Shown here one piece after another: positions 12,201 through 27,200 of a stretch of 64,000 nucleotides of DNA. A program made the translations under genes and the position numbers. Numbering within the stretch: position 1 is the first letter of the stretch; each line of letters opens with the position of its first letter. Below the pieces are notes generated by a model that saw only the letters and a program-made list of their open reading frames with translations, was not told where the DNA came from and did no database searches. The stretch is from Piper betle (lineage: Eukaryota; Streptophyta; Magnoliopsida; Piperales; Piperaceae): NCBI GenBank assembly GCA_033002965.1, contig JAURVB010014787.1, positions 62,001 to 126,000 on the forward strand, written 5' to 3'.

Positions 12201-15200
12201 CTATGATTGAACACAATAGACAATAGCAGTCAACTCAAAGGATCCATATTCTGTGTGCCTTCGCCCTGCCTGCCTTCCCGCCTCTTCCTCATAACCTCCC
12301 CCCTCCTCTCCTCTCCCTCCAAAAGAAACTTCCCACTTATTACATTGCTTCTACTTGGCATGAACAAAATAAAAGGACATTTAACAACACTAGAATACAT
12401 CAAAACATGAAGGACACATTCAACAACTCTCAAGTTCAGCTAGAGTTGGAAGACTTAAATTACAAGTACAAAATCATTGAACATTTACTTTTTCTTAAGA
12501 TTTTTTGATCTAACTTCTCAAGTGCTTTCGTTCTTTTCTGCTTTTTGAGGTTGTTGCCCCCTCTTGTATCCCTTACCTTTGGGCGCCTTAAATGAAATTT
12601 TATCTCATAAAAAGAATTTTTGAAAAAGAAGCGCCCTCCCTTCCTTATTTAGACATTATTGTTAGCCATTCACTTTTTACATAAAAAACCCCCACCACCT
12701 CCAATTTTGTTTTAGTGAATGGTCCATAATTTTGATTCAGAAAATGCTAAAATAACCACTATATTAACGGTGAATTGCCAATAACTTAAAATAAAACTGA
12801 TCTTTATATCACAATTTAATGTTGTGCGGCAAGCCAAACAACACCCGTCGTCTTATCTCCAACATGCCGCCAATAAGTCACAAAATTTTAAACCATGTCC
12901 TGAACCATTGTTCAAATAAAGGAGAGCTGCACAACAATATAAATTGAATTGACAGAAGATTGGTCAACAAATACCTGAAGATGATGCAAAACTGTGGGGA
13001 AAGCAGGAGGGCTCCGCAGCTGAAATGCTCCCCATGCATACTCAGGGGGATCACATTTTGTGAAGCAAGTATTGGAGCACTACTCCAGGCCAAAGGCCAA
13101 TCTTTTGACAAAATTGCTTCATTATATGACGTTAAAACTCTCCGCCCACCCTTCTTTCCACCAATAGTTGGAAAACCTTTTAGAGAAGGTACAAATGCAA
13201 TCTTGCTAAGCTGACTACAAAAATTGTTACTATACAAAACAGCCAGGTTTTTAAATATAGTATCAGTGACAGACATAGCCAAGTTCCATACATCAAGTCC
13301 AACTCCAGCTTGTGTTTCGAAATAATGTGGATTGAGACCATCAGAATCCTCCATGCATTTCTCTGTGTTCCCAAGCAGTGCAACCTTTTTTGCACACTCA
13401 AGTATCACATCCGGTTCTAATGATGTACGAAGTCCAGTTTTTCTCAGGATACGTAACCACCCAACACCAGAAAACTTTTCACCAGGAAATTGAGCTTTGT
13501 CCCCAAAGAATATTGATGCTAGCAAAGGGTCACAAGGGTCATATAGATCATGAGGTTTATATAGATCCATTGAAATTTCATCTGCATTTTGCACAAATTT
13601 TGTTTCTTTCAATGCAGAAATTACGGAGTCTGATTGCAAATCTTGCCAGTTCATATCTATGTATAATAAAATGGCTTCCTTGTCATTCTGTGATTTCTCT
13701 TCAAAACAGGGTAAGGCAAACCTCAACAAAATTTCTCGATCATGTAATTCTGAAACTCCCAAGGCAAACAAGAATGAAGCTCTTCCTGAATCAACTGGAT
13801 AAGAAAGGCATTGCTCATCGTATGGCTTATAGAAGGAACTAGGAGAAATTATGCATCGATTATTCTCATGCAAACATACATAAGTCCCCACAACTGTTCT
13901 GTATATGGGCAGAGTGCGTAGCACATCGAACAATTCTCTGGAATATGTTGAGCCAGAGGAAGAGTCAAAATCCATTGCAAAAAGTGCGAACAGCTCATCG
14001 CACACCTCATTAGAGAAAATAACACGTTCAGGATAGTAACCACTACATTTAGCAGAAAGAAATTTTGAAATGATGACCTGACCAAGAGATTGACCAGCCA
14101 AGGGTAGACAGTTCTTAGGTGCTCCATAGGTTATGAAGGATGAATCATACACTGGAATATTACACTGGTTCAGAAGAGGAAACAACCAAGGGTGTGTAGA
14201 TTTTGTCTTTTCAAATGCTAATAAGTAGCTATGCATTAGTTCTGATTCAGTGGTACTAGACCCAGCTTCATTCAAACCTGAGGTCCTAACCTCCAAAACA
14301 GATTTAGTAATTGGTGGAATAAACACCAAATTCTGAACCCTGACACGGCACAAGACAGACCTACCTAAGAAACTAGGGATAAGAGGCCAGTCGGAAAAAG
14401 ATCAACATATTCAGAACCACCAAAAGCTTGCCAAAATAATTGTATCCATTCCCTGGAGGGGCCTCCATCAGGTAAACTACAATCCCATGAAACCCAAGGA
14501 GCACTATTCAAGTTCATGACATGAATAACCCACTGTTCATTGAAAAGATGTTTCATATTATTTGACAGTAACATAGGTGAAAACTTCTGTAGCTTCAAGG
14601 ATTTACATATGACTGGGTTTGAAATAACAGTTGTCACAGATTCTCTTGCAAGGCACTCAGAATGCATGAACATAGCTGCTAGACGAACCATTAACGATTG
14701 CTCCTCCTTACTGCCAATCCAAAGCTCAGTTACACCCAATCTAGCAAGATGCATTGTCGCAGTAGGACATGGTAAGCCTCTGAGTTCAGATAGTGTAGGT
14801 TCCAAGAATCGATTAGCATCTGCATTAAATCTTTCAGTGGTGGTCAAATTTACTAAAGAGTCACCAGCCCGACCAATATCCTCCATAACTCCACGTCCAA
14901 AATCAAATAAAACTTTTCCAAGGTTTGACATGATTTCCAGCGGCTCAGAATCTTGGTAAGGAGCACCTTGAACCTGGGATGTGTATGCATTTGATGCTCG
15001 TTGAGTAGTTCTCACACTGTCTCCCCTCTGTTCATGTGATTCATGAGCAAAAATACTGGATCCACCAGGGAAACCACCGTGCTGCAAATCATTCTGGTCA
15101 GCCAACTGGAAATCAGACAAACAGTAATCAAGAATGTCCACATATGTCTCAACAGACCGGAGTACAATGGATGATGATGAAGCCTTCAATAGGTCTCGGA

Positions 15201-18200
15201 CCATCTTAGGTCTGATTTCCCTCACACTAACACCCACAGCCTGGATTTCAGCAACTAATTCACGAGGAACTGAAAAAACTGGATAATGTTCCTTAACAAA
15301 ATTACAAACTGTAGCAGGAGGCATATTTGCACTGTCATCATTCCTCGAATAAGAAAGAAACATACCTTCATCAGCTTTTACCAATTTTCCACTGTACAGC
15401 TGCCAAACAGGCCGATCAACAAGACCAGCATATAAAGGTCTAACCACTTGTTCAATCAAACATTTCCAGTCCAAATCAAAACCAAACGGTGGCCTTGAAC
15501 TGCTAAGGTCACCATCAGACAACTCAGATGGTAGCAATGATGGTTTAGACTTTGGCCAAAATGAATAAATACAATCACCATTAGCTTCCAAATGCGAACA
15601 AATTGCAAGTCGTGCATTGGGTTCAAGAGTAGAACTCAAGGTTCTCTTTGAACTTTGTGAAGTTCCACTATCATTTCTACATAGGAATCACGAACACAAC
15701 ACATGAGTTCTTTATTCCAAACTTCAATTAAATGGTTTCCAACATTAGGAGCCTGCCAACCAGATGATTCATCAACGCCAGGGTAATCAAAAAGACAACG
15801 CCCACCATTATGACAAACAAGAAAGTAACCCAGAACCACCACCGGCATGCTAATGTATTTAGAAAGAGGAAGAGGTGCTAAAATACAGCTGGTGGATTGA
15901 ATGGAGCCTGGTTCTCCATTTCTAGATATAAGGGCTGCAACTCCGCCGACTGGTGTCAAATTATATGCAACATACCTCCTGGAAAAACAGGTCAAAGTTT
16001 TGAGTTCTAAAGGCACAGAAATAGACAGCTTTCTGTCAATTTTGAAGTACACTAGGTACATCAACAGGGAAAGAAATCTGAACCCTAAGAATCATGTCCC
16101 ACCAAAAAGCAAACAATAGTGGACTATATTATGTCCCCGACGCATTAGCACGGCCAATAACTCACATAAACAAATCCAACTCCTTGCATTGGGATAATTG
16201 TTATCCATATTTGTCTTGAATAAAGTTAAAACTGGAACAAAAACACTTTTATCATCTTCATCGTCACATCAGGACACCTCTTTACAACTATAATTGATAT
16301 TTAAGTAGTTTGTCTCCTACCACAAGCTAAGCCAATGTAATATAGTCTAACATGTTTGGAGCTTTATTTGAGGCACACCAAGGTGGCAGAACATATGATC
16401 AATAGCTAAGTTTCTCAATTATGTCATGTTAATGTTAACAATTTTACTTAAGTGAAATTCTATTGATGGTGTTTCAGGCATTTGAGTAACTTATATAAAT
16501 GTAACCAATTATACTTAGTGAATGTCTGTTGCTGGTGTTTCAGGCATTTGACTAACTAATTATCTCAATTATATCTAAAATTGAATTTATGTGAAATTAA
16601 TCTCCCACCATCGCTCTCAACTTTCCCAAAATATACTGGGGTCCCAAAACAAAAATTATTCAATATTATAATTATGTTACCAGATGATACAATCTCATAA
16701 GCTTTTTGGCAAATATAGTTTTGCTCTAAGTCAGCGGAGATAACTCAATCTTAATCTTAAACAAATGGCAAAACAACTCAAGGCAACAAGTTAAACATGC
16801 CAATATAACTTTAAGGTGAGATATAGCTCTCTACATTAGCTACATCTACGTTTAACGGTTCACTATATTGGGACCCTAGGGAATGGAAAGATGACATTTC
16901 AAATAGAGGATCTACCAATTTTCATCTAATTCAGATTTATGGATATTATCATCAAGGTGCTCAAGTAGTACTCATACAAGTGGTTTGATAATTTTTCAAC
17001 TTTTCACAAAGCTTTAAGACTAATTTTTACATCTTCGTATGGATTGGAACTTAAAGATATAGTAGATACATGAATGCTCGTTTTATCCAAGCCGATCTAA
17101 AGTGACTTATGTTATAAACGAGCATATCCATGTGTAGTAATTAATACACGTCACATGAGACATAGCTCACCTAAACCCTCAACTAAAATAGCATAAGTAA
17201 ATGTGACCATACTAAGCCAAAATCACATATTCAAACCATTTACTCTTTGAAAACATACCTATCAAGGGCCATATTTCGTGTCTGGCCAGATCCAAGGCTA
17301 AGGACAACCAACCACTTCTCAACCGTTTTAATGCCACCTTGAAACACATGGATATCAAGTACACGAGACTTAATGGCTGCATTTGAACCACCAAATAATC
17401 TTGATATCTGAAATTTCTGCCACTTCTTTCCTGAAAATGGGTTTCTCATAACAACAGATGATGGATCAACACAAATAGAGTAATCCCGACTTGCTTGTAA
17501 GTTACCATCCTCCCATGTTAATAGTGTCACCTAAAACCATGTATATTCATCAAAAGGTTAAAGAAGTTACAAATGAGAATAGAGAGGTCACGAAAAGTTA
17601 TCAACTTTTACCTGGAAAACTGACTTTAAAAACAAGAGAGTTTTAGACGCATTCTCTGTGAATCTGCCAAGAACTTGTTGCAGTCTTTGGTAGCCTGAAT
17701 CATAGCCCTCCTTAAAGAATTCGGTAGACAAAGGCATACGTATAACCGTTGAATTTGATGAGAACCAAAAGTTCTTTTCATTAATAAGCATTGGCTGAAA
17801 TTGATCATTAAACCTCTCCACGAGGTTGGTACCTGAAAGCATTCTCATGTATATTAAATTGTAAAAAGACCTGCCAACGCTCGCACACTCACACTTGATC
17901 TCTTGTGGTTCTACTATGAGTGAAGAAGTAGGAGAGTTGGTGTCAGCAAAGGAGCCATTAACATTTACATCAAACTGTTGCGCCCCAATTTTTTGTTTTT
18001 ACAATCACATCTGGGCATGAGACTTTATATCTTTAGTCAAGTTCATCAACATGGCATCTTTCTTTAATCCAATGCTAGCACCTTGTACCAGGATTACATT
18101 AACTTGTGATTGAATGGATCTAACCATATATGAGTCTCTCTACTCACTTTGCCTACTTGAGAGGTGGTTGGGGTGAGTATTTAGGAAAATACTCAATAAG

Positions 18201-21200
18201 AACACTCAGTAAGAACACATCTTAACTACATGTAAATAATCACATGAAATCAAATTAATAAAACATTAACTTTAAAAATCACTTATAAAACACACTGAAA
18301 AAATGTCAATTAAAATGTGCTCATCAATCAAACTTTCTTTGAAATTCATTTGATCATGAATCACATAAAACCAAATCCTGGTAAAATATCTTTATTTGAA
18401 AACATTCAATAAATCATTCAAATCATGGTTTTAAAATCATAATAAACTTCTCGAAATTGATCTTTTTCTTCAAATCAAATCATGAAAGTTTTCCATCGAA
18501 TACCAAGGCAGTGCACCTATAAATTTGTGTTGCATTGAGAGTAAAATGAAATCAATCTCATCATAAATTGTAAATTATGAATCATAAATCATAAGTTATA
18601 ATTCATAAAATAGAGGAAGGGCAATACAAGTCGAAGGTTCATGGGTTCATTCCCGTTTCAAGTGCCCACGATCAAACACATGAAAAGGTATCGTAGTTTG
18701 TAGTCGTAATCGTATGTGACTCTAGAGTACAGATTATAACCGGTCTCTCATCACCCGGTGCAAAACCCACTAAGGATTAAGGCATATTGTATGGTATTCT
18801 ATTTTTATGACAAGGTTTCACCGAATATTCATTATATCTTTTCATTCTTCGTAATCATCGTTTTTGAATCTTGAGTATCAATCTTTCTTCCCGGTGAAAC
18901 TCTTGTCATAATCATGGTTTTCTTTGAAGAAAAACATATATCATCGATAAAACATTATGAAATCCATCAATCTTGCTTTCCTTCAAATTTCATAAATCAT
19001 CTCATGAAATCCTTCAATCAAATATTAAAACGACCGATCATAAAACATTCTTAAAAATTGATAAATACAAATCATCAATCATAAAATGTGAAAACATATT
19101 TTCCAAATCATAAATCCTTCAAAAGCCGTTCAAAACATAATCGAAAAACGATTAGAAAAGACTATCACGACACACCCATGAGCTATCATGGCTTGTTCCT
19201 TTAACTAGTCCTTATTGACTATCTTTTATCTCAATAATTCATCTTACTTGCGTCATCTTCATATTTATTCTTAAATGAGGATTATGTCTCACCTTCATTT
19301 ATTGAATTTTATAATAACATTTTCACCTCTTTTTATAGATTCTATTTATTATCATGTCTTTTCTTATAGATTGCATTGCTATCTTGTTTTCATAATTCTA
19401 AGGACATGTTCTCATAGTTAACTAGAGTTTAGTGAACTTAACTAAACCAATGAAGTGTTTAATTCCACAAACATATTTCATGTTAATTTTATTAATATCG
19501 TTTATAAGTAGGCACATTGATAGCTGCTAACTTTCGTTGAGCACTCTAATTATCTAATTATTCTTCATTTGGACTTGACCACAAGGCTATGAACACATTT
19601 TTCCGTAGCTAGGTTAAAAGCTTCCATTCTTCAGTCTGACTTGACCATAAGGCTATGGACACATTTATACCTAGCTCAAGTACAAATTTCCTGTCTTTCC
19701 ATCATACTCGTCCAAATTCACTTATTACTTATGACCTAACTTATCTTTAGGTATTTTTGGCATAGTTTTTGAGCACTCCAAAACACTATTTAAAACTTTT
19801 TAATTGTTACCTGTTAGATAGACCTACATGTTCATTAATATCTTAAGTATAACATATCAACCTATGCCTAAATCTTAGTATCTAGATTAACTCCTCCGTG
19901 TTTCATTGTTTGTTCATGACATTAGCCTTAGTTGTCCGTGGTGCTTAAGTTATTCTTAGTCAACATGTTTTAATTATATGTAGATTTCATTTTAATCTTA
20001 TGTTTACTCAACCTTGTACATTTAGCTATGTTCCTTTATCTTAATTTACATGCCCATTCATCAAACCTCCATGACCTACTTATATCCATAACATCTTCCT
20101 TATCTTATCATACATCTTTCTAATTGATCATGTAAACAATGTTTCATTCACTTTCTTATTCTAGGTCCTAAGGTAAACTTAGTGTTTTACACCCAAAAGA
20201 CTGACACCAGATTCATTAATTACTCATGCTATATTTTGTTTAAGGTCCACTAAGATTGTTTAGGTACTAATATCCTCCAATTTTTTCTTTAACTCATCCA
20301 GATGAATTATCAAGTTTTCTATTTCTAACACATTATTGTGCGCCCATTATTTTTGCTTTGATTCATAGTATAGGTCCATAAACCAATTACAATTGAGTAC
20401 TAACTATTAGGCAATGGTTCTTCCATGTTTTGGTCCATCACTTCCTAACCACACCCATTCATCTATTTTTTGTAAGTCCATTCTTAATATTTATAACTTC
20501 TTGTCTCTCTGGCTCACACAACTACTTTGCTGGCTAAATTCTCCTAAACCCTTTTAGCTTGTTCATCTTTGTTTTAGCTTTAAGACTTGGTAGATCAAAT
20601 GCTTTTTAAGTTAGTCTTATCACCCTGTTCTTTAATATCTTCTTATTAACTCATAAGTAAATGTACCACTCATTTACTTTCTCTTTCTCTATTCAAGCGT
20701 TATTTTTCTTTATACTCTATCTAGCATTGTATTTAAAGATTCACATTTTACTTATGTGGTTTATTACTTTTCAGTATCTTGTTTCTTATATTTGATATAA
20801 TCTTTTCATTCTTGTCCTAGATTCTCACATACAACTTTTATAAACAAACCACGTATGCATACGAGATAAAATCGATGAAAGAAATCATCATAGTAGAAAA
20901 GAATAAATCGATAAATCAAAATTTTGAAAACTTTAAGAAAAATCTATTAACACCTAAAATCTTGTCAAACTAGTTTCAAACTCATTTTGGATATGAAATC
21001 ATCGAATAAAAATAAAAAAACCTCAAAGAAGATCCATTCATGTCATGAGAATATCTAAGCATAGTTCGAGATGAAGGTTCTTACCTCTTATCCCCGCTCC
21101 CTAGAGCTCCTCCGCCTAACAACCTCTTCTCCTCTCCCTTGCCTCCTACTCGGGCTTCCTCCTCTTTTTGGTTCTCTTCTTCCACCCGCCTATCCCAATT

Positions 21201-24200
21201 TACGGTCATTTACTTAATCCTTAAGTTATTTACAACTTTCTATATTGAATATTTTGGTAATTACACATTTTCTAACCAATCAGGATTTACAACCTCTATT
21301 AACCAATTAGATTTCCCTCCCTTCTTAACTAATCAGGATTTGCCACCTCTTTAAACCGATTAAAACTTGACAAGTAGATTACTTCCCTTAGAAGTTATTT
21401 TAAAATATTTCAAAGTTTACTTCTCTTAAGTTTTCTAGAATTTTCCTTCTTGGATGTTTTTAGAGGGGCTATTTTCTCCACCTCCGTTCTCGTTCAATAG
21501 GATCACTCCGTACTAACTAATAGAATTGGTCCAAATTAATTATATCACCTACATACTTTATAGAATCATCCAATTGTTTTCTTGGCCATTAAGTATTTTA
21601 GCAGCTTCCACCTTCTTCTAGGATATTCCACTATTAAACTAACCTTAATTATTTAAACTAAAAAATTAATCAATAGAAATTAGGGATATTACACAAATTT
21701 TAGACCATGCTCTAATCCTAATTATTTGGGATCAAGTGGACTAAAAAAATGAACATGTAAAACCCATCCTATCTTAGTATAGAAACTATTTTTCATGATT
21801 GAAATTTATTATTTGGCCACTCCTTTCTATGCTCAAAATCCATATCTATCATTCCCAGTCAAGTTTCTCGTCATTAGTTACACTGCCTCTATATGATATA
21901 AAATTACAATTATATGCTATAAAAGTGACAACAACAAAAAAATCAACTGTGCCATTTTTACCAGGCTCTTATATTCAACCAGCTTCTATCATCCTCAATT
22001 ACCAGTAAAAAGATTGGGCTCACTTTGACCTCTTTGATACTTAGATATAGTTTTTTGTAACTTTTGTCTTCTGCTTTTTGAGGCTTAATCTGCTTGCATA
22101 CTTTATCCTTTTAGGGCTTTAATGATTTTTTTATCTTCATGAAAAAATTATTGTTAATTTTTTCAATAGGACTTAACAATGTCAACGACATTTCACATCT
22201 TTAGAAGCTTAATCTAAATTTGGATGAGCCATTTCATGATCAAATCAAATGACAACTTAATTTGGTACACATGACAGAAATATTATTATAACACAAATGC
22301 ATAAATATTTGGCCATGAACTACTTTATTTGAATTCAGCAGGAAAAAGAAAGGAAAAAATAAGGGTTAAAAAAAAGACTTACCTGTCAAAGAAAACATTT
22401 TAGCAGCAGGACCTTGACTTGATGGTACAGAAAGAGCCTTCCCAATAGGATCAAAAATATAAAAGTGTCCATTTGAAACAACAGCCAGAAAATGGGAAAT
22501 GCAATAGCAGCTAAGTATCCCTAGACCATATGAGAGAGTAGTGCCTCGTAACTTCCACGGTGGTAGGAACTGTAGGGTACGAACCTCCTCTAGAGTCAAT
22601 GAAGTTCCTTCTAATACAACTGTCAAAGCAGGACCTTGAAATTCGCCTAAGCAAAACACAAGGGCAATAGAAGAATCAGAAGCACTTACTTCCAAAAGGG
22701 TTAGTATATTTTTAAACATACATCACTATTACCAAAATTATGTTGAAGCAAAGTCTGTTTAGAATGCTGCCGTTTATCAAGAATTAAATGTACTTTTGTT
22801 GCCTTGCAGCAGTCTGCCAACTCTAGAAGATCAAACAACAAATATTCTTCACCACCATATGAAGTAAGAAGCTCGGATATTCTAGCAAAATCCATGCATG
22901 GGAGATCTTTTGTTAATTCTTCATCAACTAAGGAAAGAGAACGGAGTGATTGAACTCCAAGCTTGTTTGCCAGCTCAATACTAACACTCGGGTGAACAAA
23001 GATTTTGGCAATTGGAGCATTCCTCTCCATCCATGGTGCATCATTGTAAATTAGATCCTCAGCACACACAAGGTGTCCGGATAAATCAGGAATTATAAGT
23101 GATGGCAAGTATGAATTATTAGATAATTTTTCTGCTGAACAGTCAGCAATGGCTTCCAAGATACAGAGTACAAAATCAAGCTGCTCAGATGATAAAGGCA
23201 GGCCGCTAAGATCTTGTTGTAGGTGCTTAAGAACATGGACATAGTCAACAACATCAAAGGCCATCTTCACACCTAAGGCTAAAAGCAGGCTTCTGAATTC
23301 TGATAATTCTGAAGGGACTACATATAGATAAGGAGCAAACTTCACTGGAGAATCAAATGCAAGTGATGTAGGAGGAACAAAATTATCCCCAATCCAAATG
23401 CAGGGAACATCTTTTAAACTAGATTTGATGATGCTGAAACCATCATTACAAACAACCTCTTGCAACATAGAATAAAGGAATGGAATTTCAGTCTGCAATG
23501 AAGAACTAAGGAGGACGATCTCGGACTCTAAATTTAGCTGACAGTAGGACTTTGATAGCTCAACTAGTTGATTAGTAAGAATGCTTATACTAGGCTTATC
23601 CATCCACCCAAGTTTACATTGAAGGTACTGAGAATCACATTCACCATCCAAGACATACATTACAGAAGAAACCATCCAAATTTGTGACATGGGCCTAATT
23701 GCATTAGGAGATGCCACTAGCTGTTTGTAGGTGGACCATGGGAGACCCTTTACTGGTGGGTCAGCATGAACAGGACACCATTCAATACCTCTCAGTTCAA
23801 ACCAAAATGCTTCTTTGGGTTCATCACTAAGCTCACTTCCCAAACATGATTCAAGCTCGATATCCCCAAGTGATTTATATGGAACTCCAGAAGTTACCAC
23901 TTCAACACAATTAACTCGGTCCAATTCAGTATCCTCTATATTTACATCTTCTTTAACCAACGAAAACTTCGATGCTACAAAATCTAGGCAAAGCAGCAAT
24001 TTCCTTGCATATATTAGTGCTTCTAAATCCCTGAATCATGCAACATGGAAACTGATCTGGCACTGTCTAACAATCCAATATAATCCAAAGTTTTTCTTAG
24101 TCCAAAAGAAACCAAAATTTCAAGAGTTGTGTCATTCATGAATTTGTCACCAGGAAAGAAAGCTTTTCTGTGGAGCAACTTCTGCAATCCAGAAACACGA

Positions 24201-27200
24201 GGATCATATAGCCTGAAAAAGGACGATCAAAATGAATATTTTTTCTCAATTAAAAGCTGTAACGCCTGTACGTAACCATAAAAATTCAAAGCTTGTCAGA
24301 TACGTTTTGAGAAACAAAAACTATAGCAATAAGTGCACAAAGCACCTCCGGTTGTTCCTAAGTGTTACAATCAGCAAGCCAACATCACAGTTATGTTCCT
24401 TGTTTTGGAGGAAGGAATGCAACTATGAAAAAGAGATGGAGTAGGGGTGTCAGAAAGGGCATCTAACTGCCAAAAAATATATCATTTCGTGCATGCAGCC
24501 AACAAGTATTCTAAATTAGGGTCCAACTCAAGATGAAAAAAGAGGAAGAAGAAAATATTCTTTTTGTTTTGGTAACTGTTGTTGGGTCTTCTCAATGTGA
24601 GGTGTTTTTAGTTGCTTGTGAGACTGGTTACTCTATATTGTCTTCAAGTATTGCTAGTAAAAGCTCTTGCCATTGCAAAGTGTTGCTGTTACTTCACTCT
24701 TTGCCACCACTGACCAGAGATATACTCTTCAAGAAAAAAGAGAAAACACTGGATATTTATCACAGGAATGCTTTCAAGGAGTGTCTATGTGACTTTCAGG
24801 CTCAGGCTGGGGAGTGAAACATACATAGTTTGACCTACTCTTTAAGATTTTTAAATTCAAATTTGTGGTTTTTATTAAATTCCAATAGGTAAGCAATCTG
24901 TTAGTTTAGTGATTACTGTTTTAAATATGAATTGCAATCTGTTAGTTGCTTATAAATAAGATAGTAGGTAATTGATTAAAATACCATGCTTTCATTCTTT
25001 TTTATCCAGGACAAGATTTAACTAAAATACCTGGAAGGAGGTTTCCAGGATCCATCAGCCGCTTGAATAAAAGGTGTCAATGCAAGTACACTTGTAAGAG
25101 AACTGTTCTTTAGTGTCAAACTTTTGATGTCTTGTAGAATAGCCAAAAGAGTGATTGGCTGGGACAAATATAGGGCCATGTTGTTCAACACATAATTTTG
25201 GTAAAATTCAAACAGTGGAGGCTCTCTCATCCCCAAAAAGGTTCTTAAGATGTCGCTTTCTCTTTCTGATTCAGTACGAACAAAATTCTCATCCAAAAGC
25301 AGCTCAAGGACACCCATTGGTTGAAGCATTTTGCTTGGATTGACCAAACTCTTCAGCTTTCTACTTTTGTAAGTTTCAAAAATGGGAAGACGCCTTATCA
25401 TCTCAATATGTGAAGCCTCCATCTGACCTGATTGGAACCATTTTAACTGAAATATGAAACTTCGGAGTTCATGAATCTCTCCTTCGGTTGCATCACAAAA
25501 GAGCTTTCCTACATCATTTCCAATTTTTGTATAGGTTAACAAAGTATTTAGAATGCCTATGGCCGTTGCATCCTGTACATATACATTTAGCTGAGGATGA
25601 TCAATTTGTAAATCCAAAGCCAGAAAAAAACAACCCATCTTTTTCAATAGAGATAACATGTTTTCACTCCAACCATCATTTCTGACAACATTAGAATTTT
25701 TCACCAGCCGCATAAGGTAACCACCTTGGACGGGTAAAATAGGCCACTTATGAAATAGTGAAAGCTCGACACAATCTGACTTCAAATAGCTCCAAAAAAG
25801 CCTCATCCAATCCAAGTTTGGCTGCTTAGAATGCTGCGGATTCCACATTACCTGCTCAGCTAACAGCCACTCTGATGGGAAGAATCTAGGACAAAGTTCT
25901 TCCATAAAATAGCAAGACATTAAACATAAATTCAATTTATCAGACTGAGCTATAAATTTCAATGTCTTCAAAACAGAATGTGGGATGGTGTGGTCCACAA
26001 TAAGGTCTGGAACCAAGTCTCTCAAAAGTTCATACTCAATCTGACTTGTAACAAATATCCTTTCACCCTCCCCTGGTTTGTTGAAAGTATTAAATGAACC
26101 ATTAGCAAGAGGAACCAAGGGCAGGCCACATAAAGCATCAAATGAAATAGATTCTTTTATGTCACCCAAGCAATATTCCAGTGCCACTAGCATGTCACTT
26201 CTAGACTTGAATTCACGTGTTCTTCGCTTCAATAAATTTCTTAGTAACTGAGGTTTTAGAAAATTAAGGGTTGGACATACTTCCACAAATCTTTCTACAA
26301 CAGGTCCTGATACTACAGCCAAAGGCAAACCTGCATCAGATAATGCTTCTACAAGCTCATTTGATCTGGGAAAATCAAAGTCAGGAAGGATAGCTTGTTT
26401 TGGAGTAACCCACTGTCCCCCTCTAGCTTTAGTGAACAATACACGTAAATGAAGATCAGCCACGCACTTGTAGAAATTCCTCACCACTGTGGTCCAAGGT
26501 TCCACTAATAAGGATGTGGGCCAAAGTGCAAAATATGAAACACAAGGCCCCAACTCTAATGCAACTTTTTCAAGCATGTGGCCAAAAGCAGGAGGAATTA
26601 CTTCTTCAAGAAGGAGCATGTTCCAATCTGAGCGTACTTTACCACCCCCAGCCATGTCATTACCAAACCAGATATCACGCCTATTAGAGGATAGTTCAAA
26701 ATATGCATTAATATGAGCTGGAAGACCGGTGGATATGGGCAATGGCAGAAAGCAGAAAGCTCGGCCCTCAATTGCTTTTGTTAGAGTCAAGTTGTCTTTA
26801 GGAACTTGAGAGTGATTTAGCACCATACTTTTAAGTTTTTCTCTGGCAGCCTGATCATCACTGCCACTTTCTTCATTCATGTCATCCATATTGAAGCAAT
26901 GCAAGTATGCAGCCACAGAAGCATATGGAATGAAACTATGAGATTTTTTATCTACAGACAAAATCTTGTTTTTCCATTGTCCACTCCTTAGGCACTCGCT
27001 TATCATCCACAAATGCAAACTTTTAATACTAGAGTTCTGCTCCAGAACTAGAACTTTCTCACAGTTGCAGGGTAGGTGATCTGATGTAGTTTTGCGCAAC
27101 TGGCTCAGAAACTGATCTCTGTCAACTCCATACTTCTCATTCTTGTGAAAGATGCTGAGTATAGGATGCAATTGGCATGGTTCATCCAAATAATCATTAA

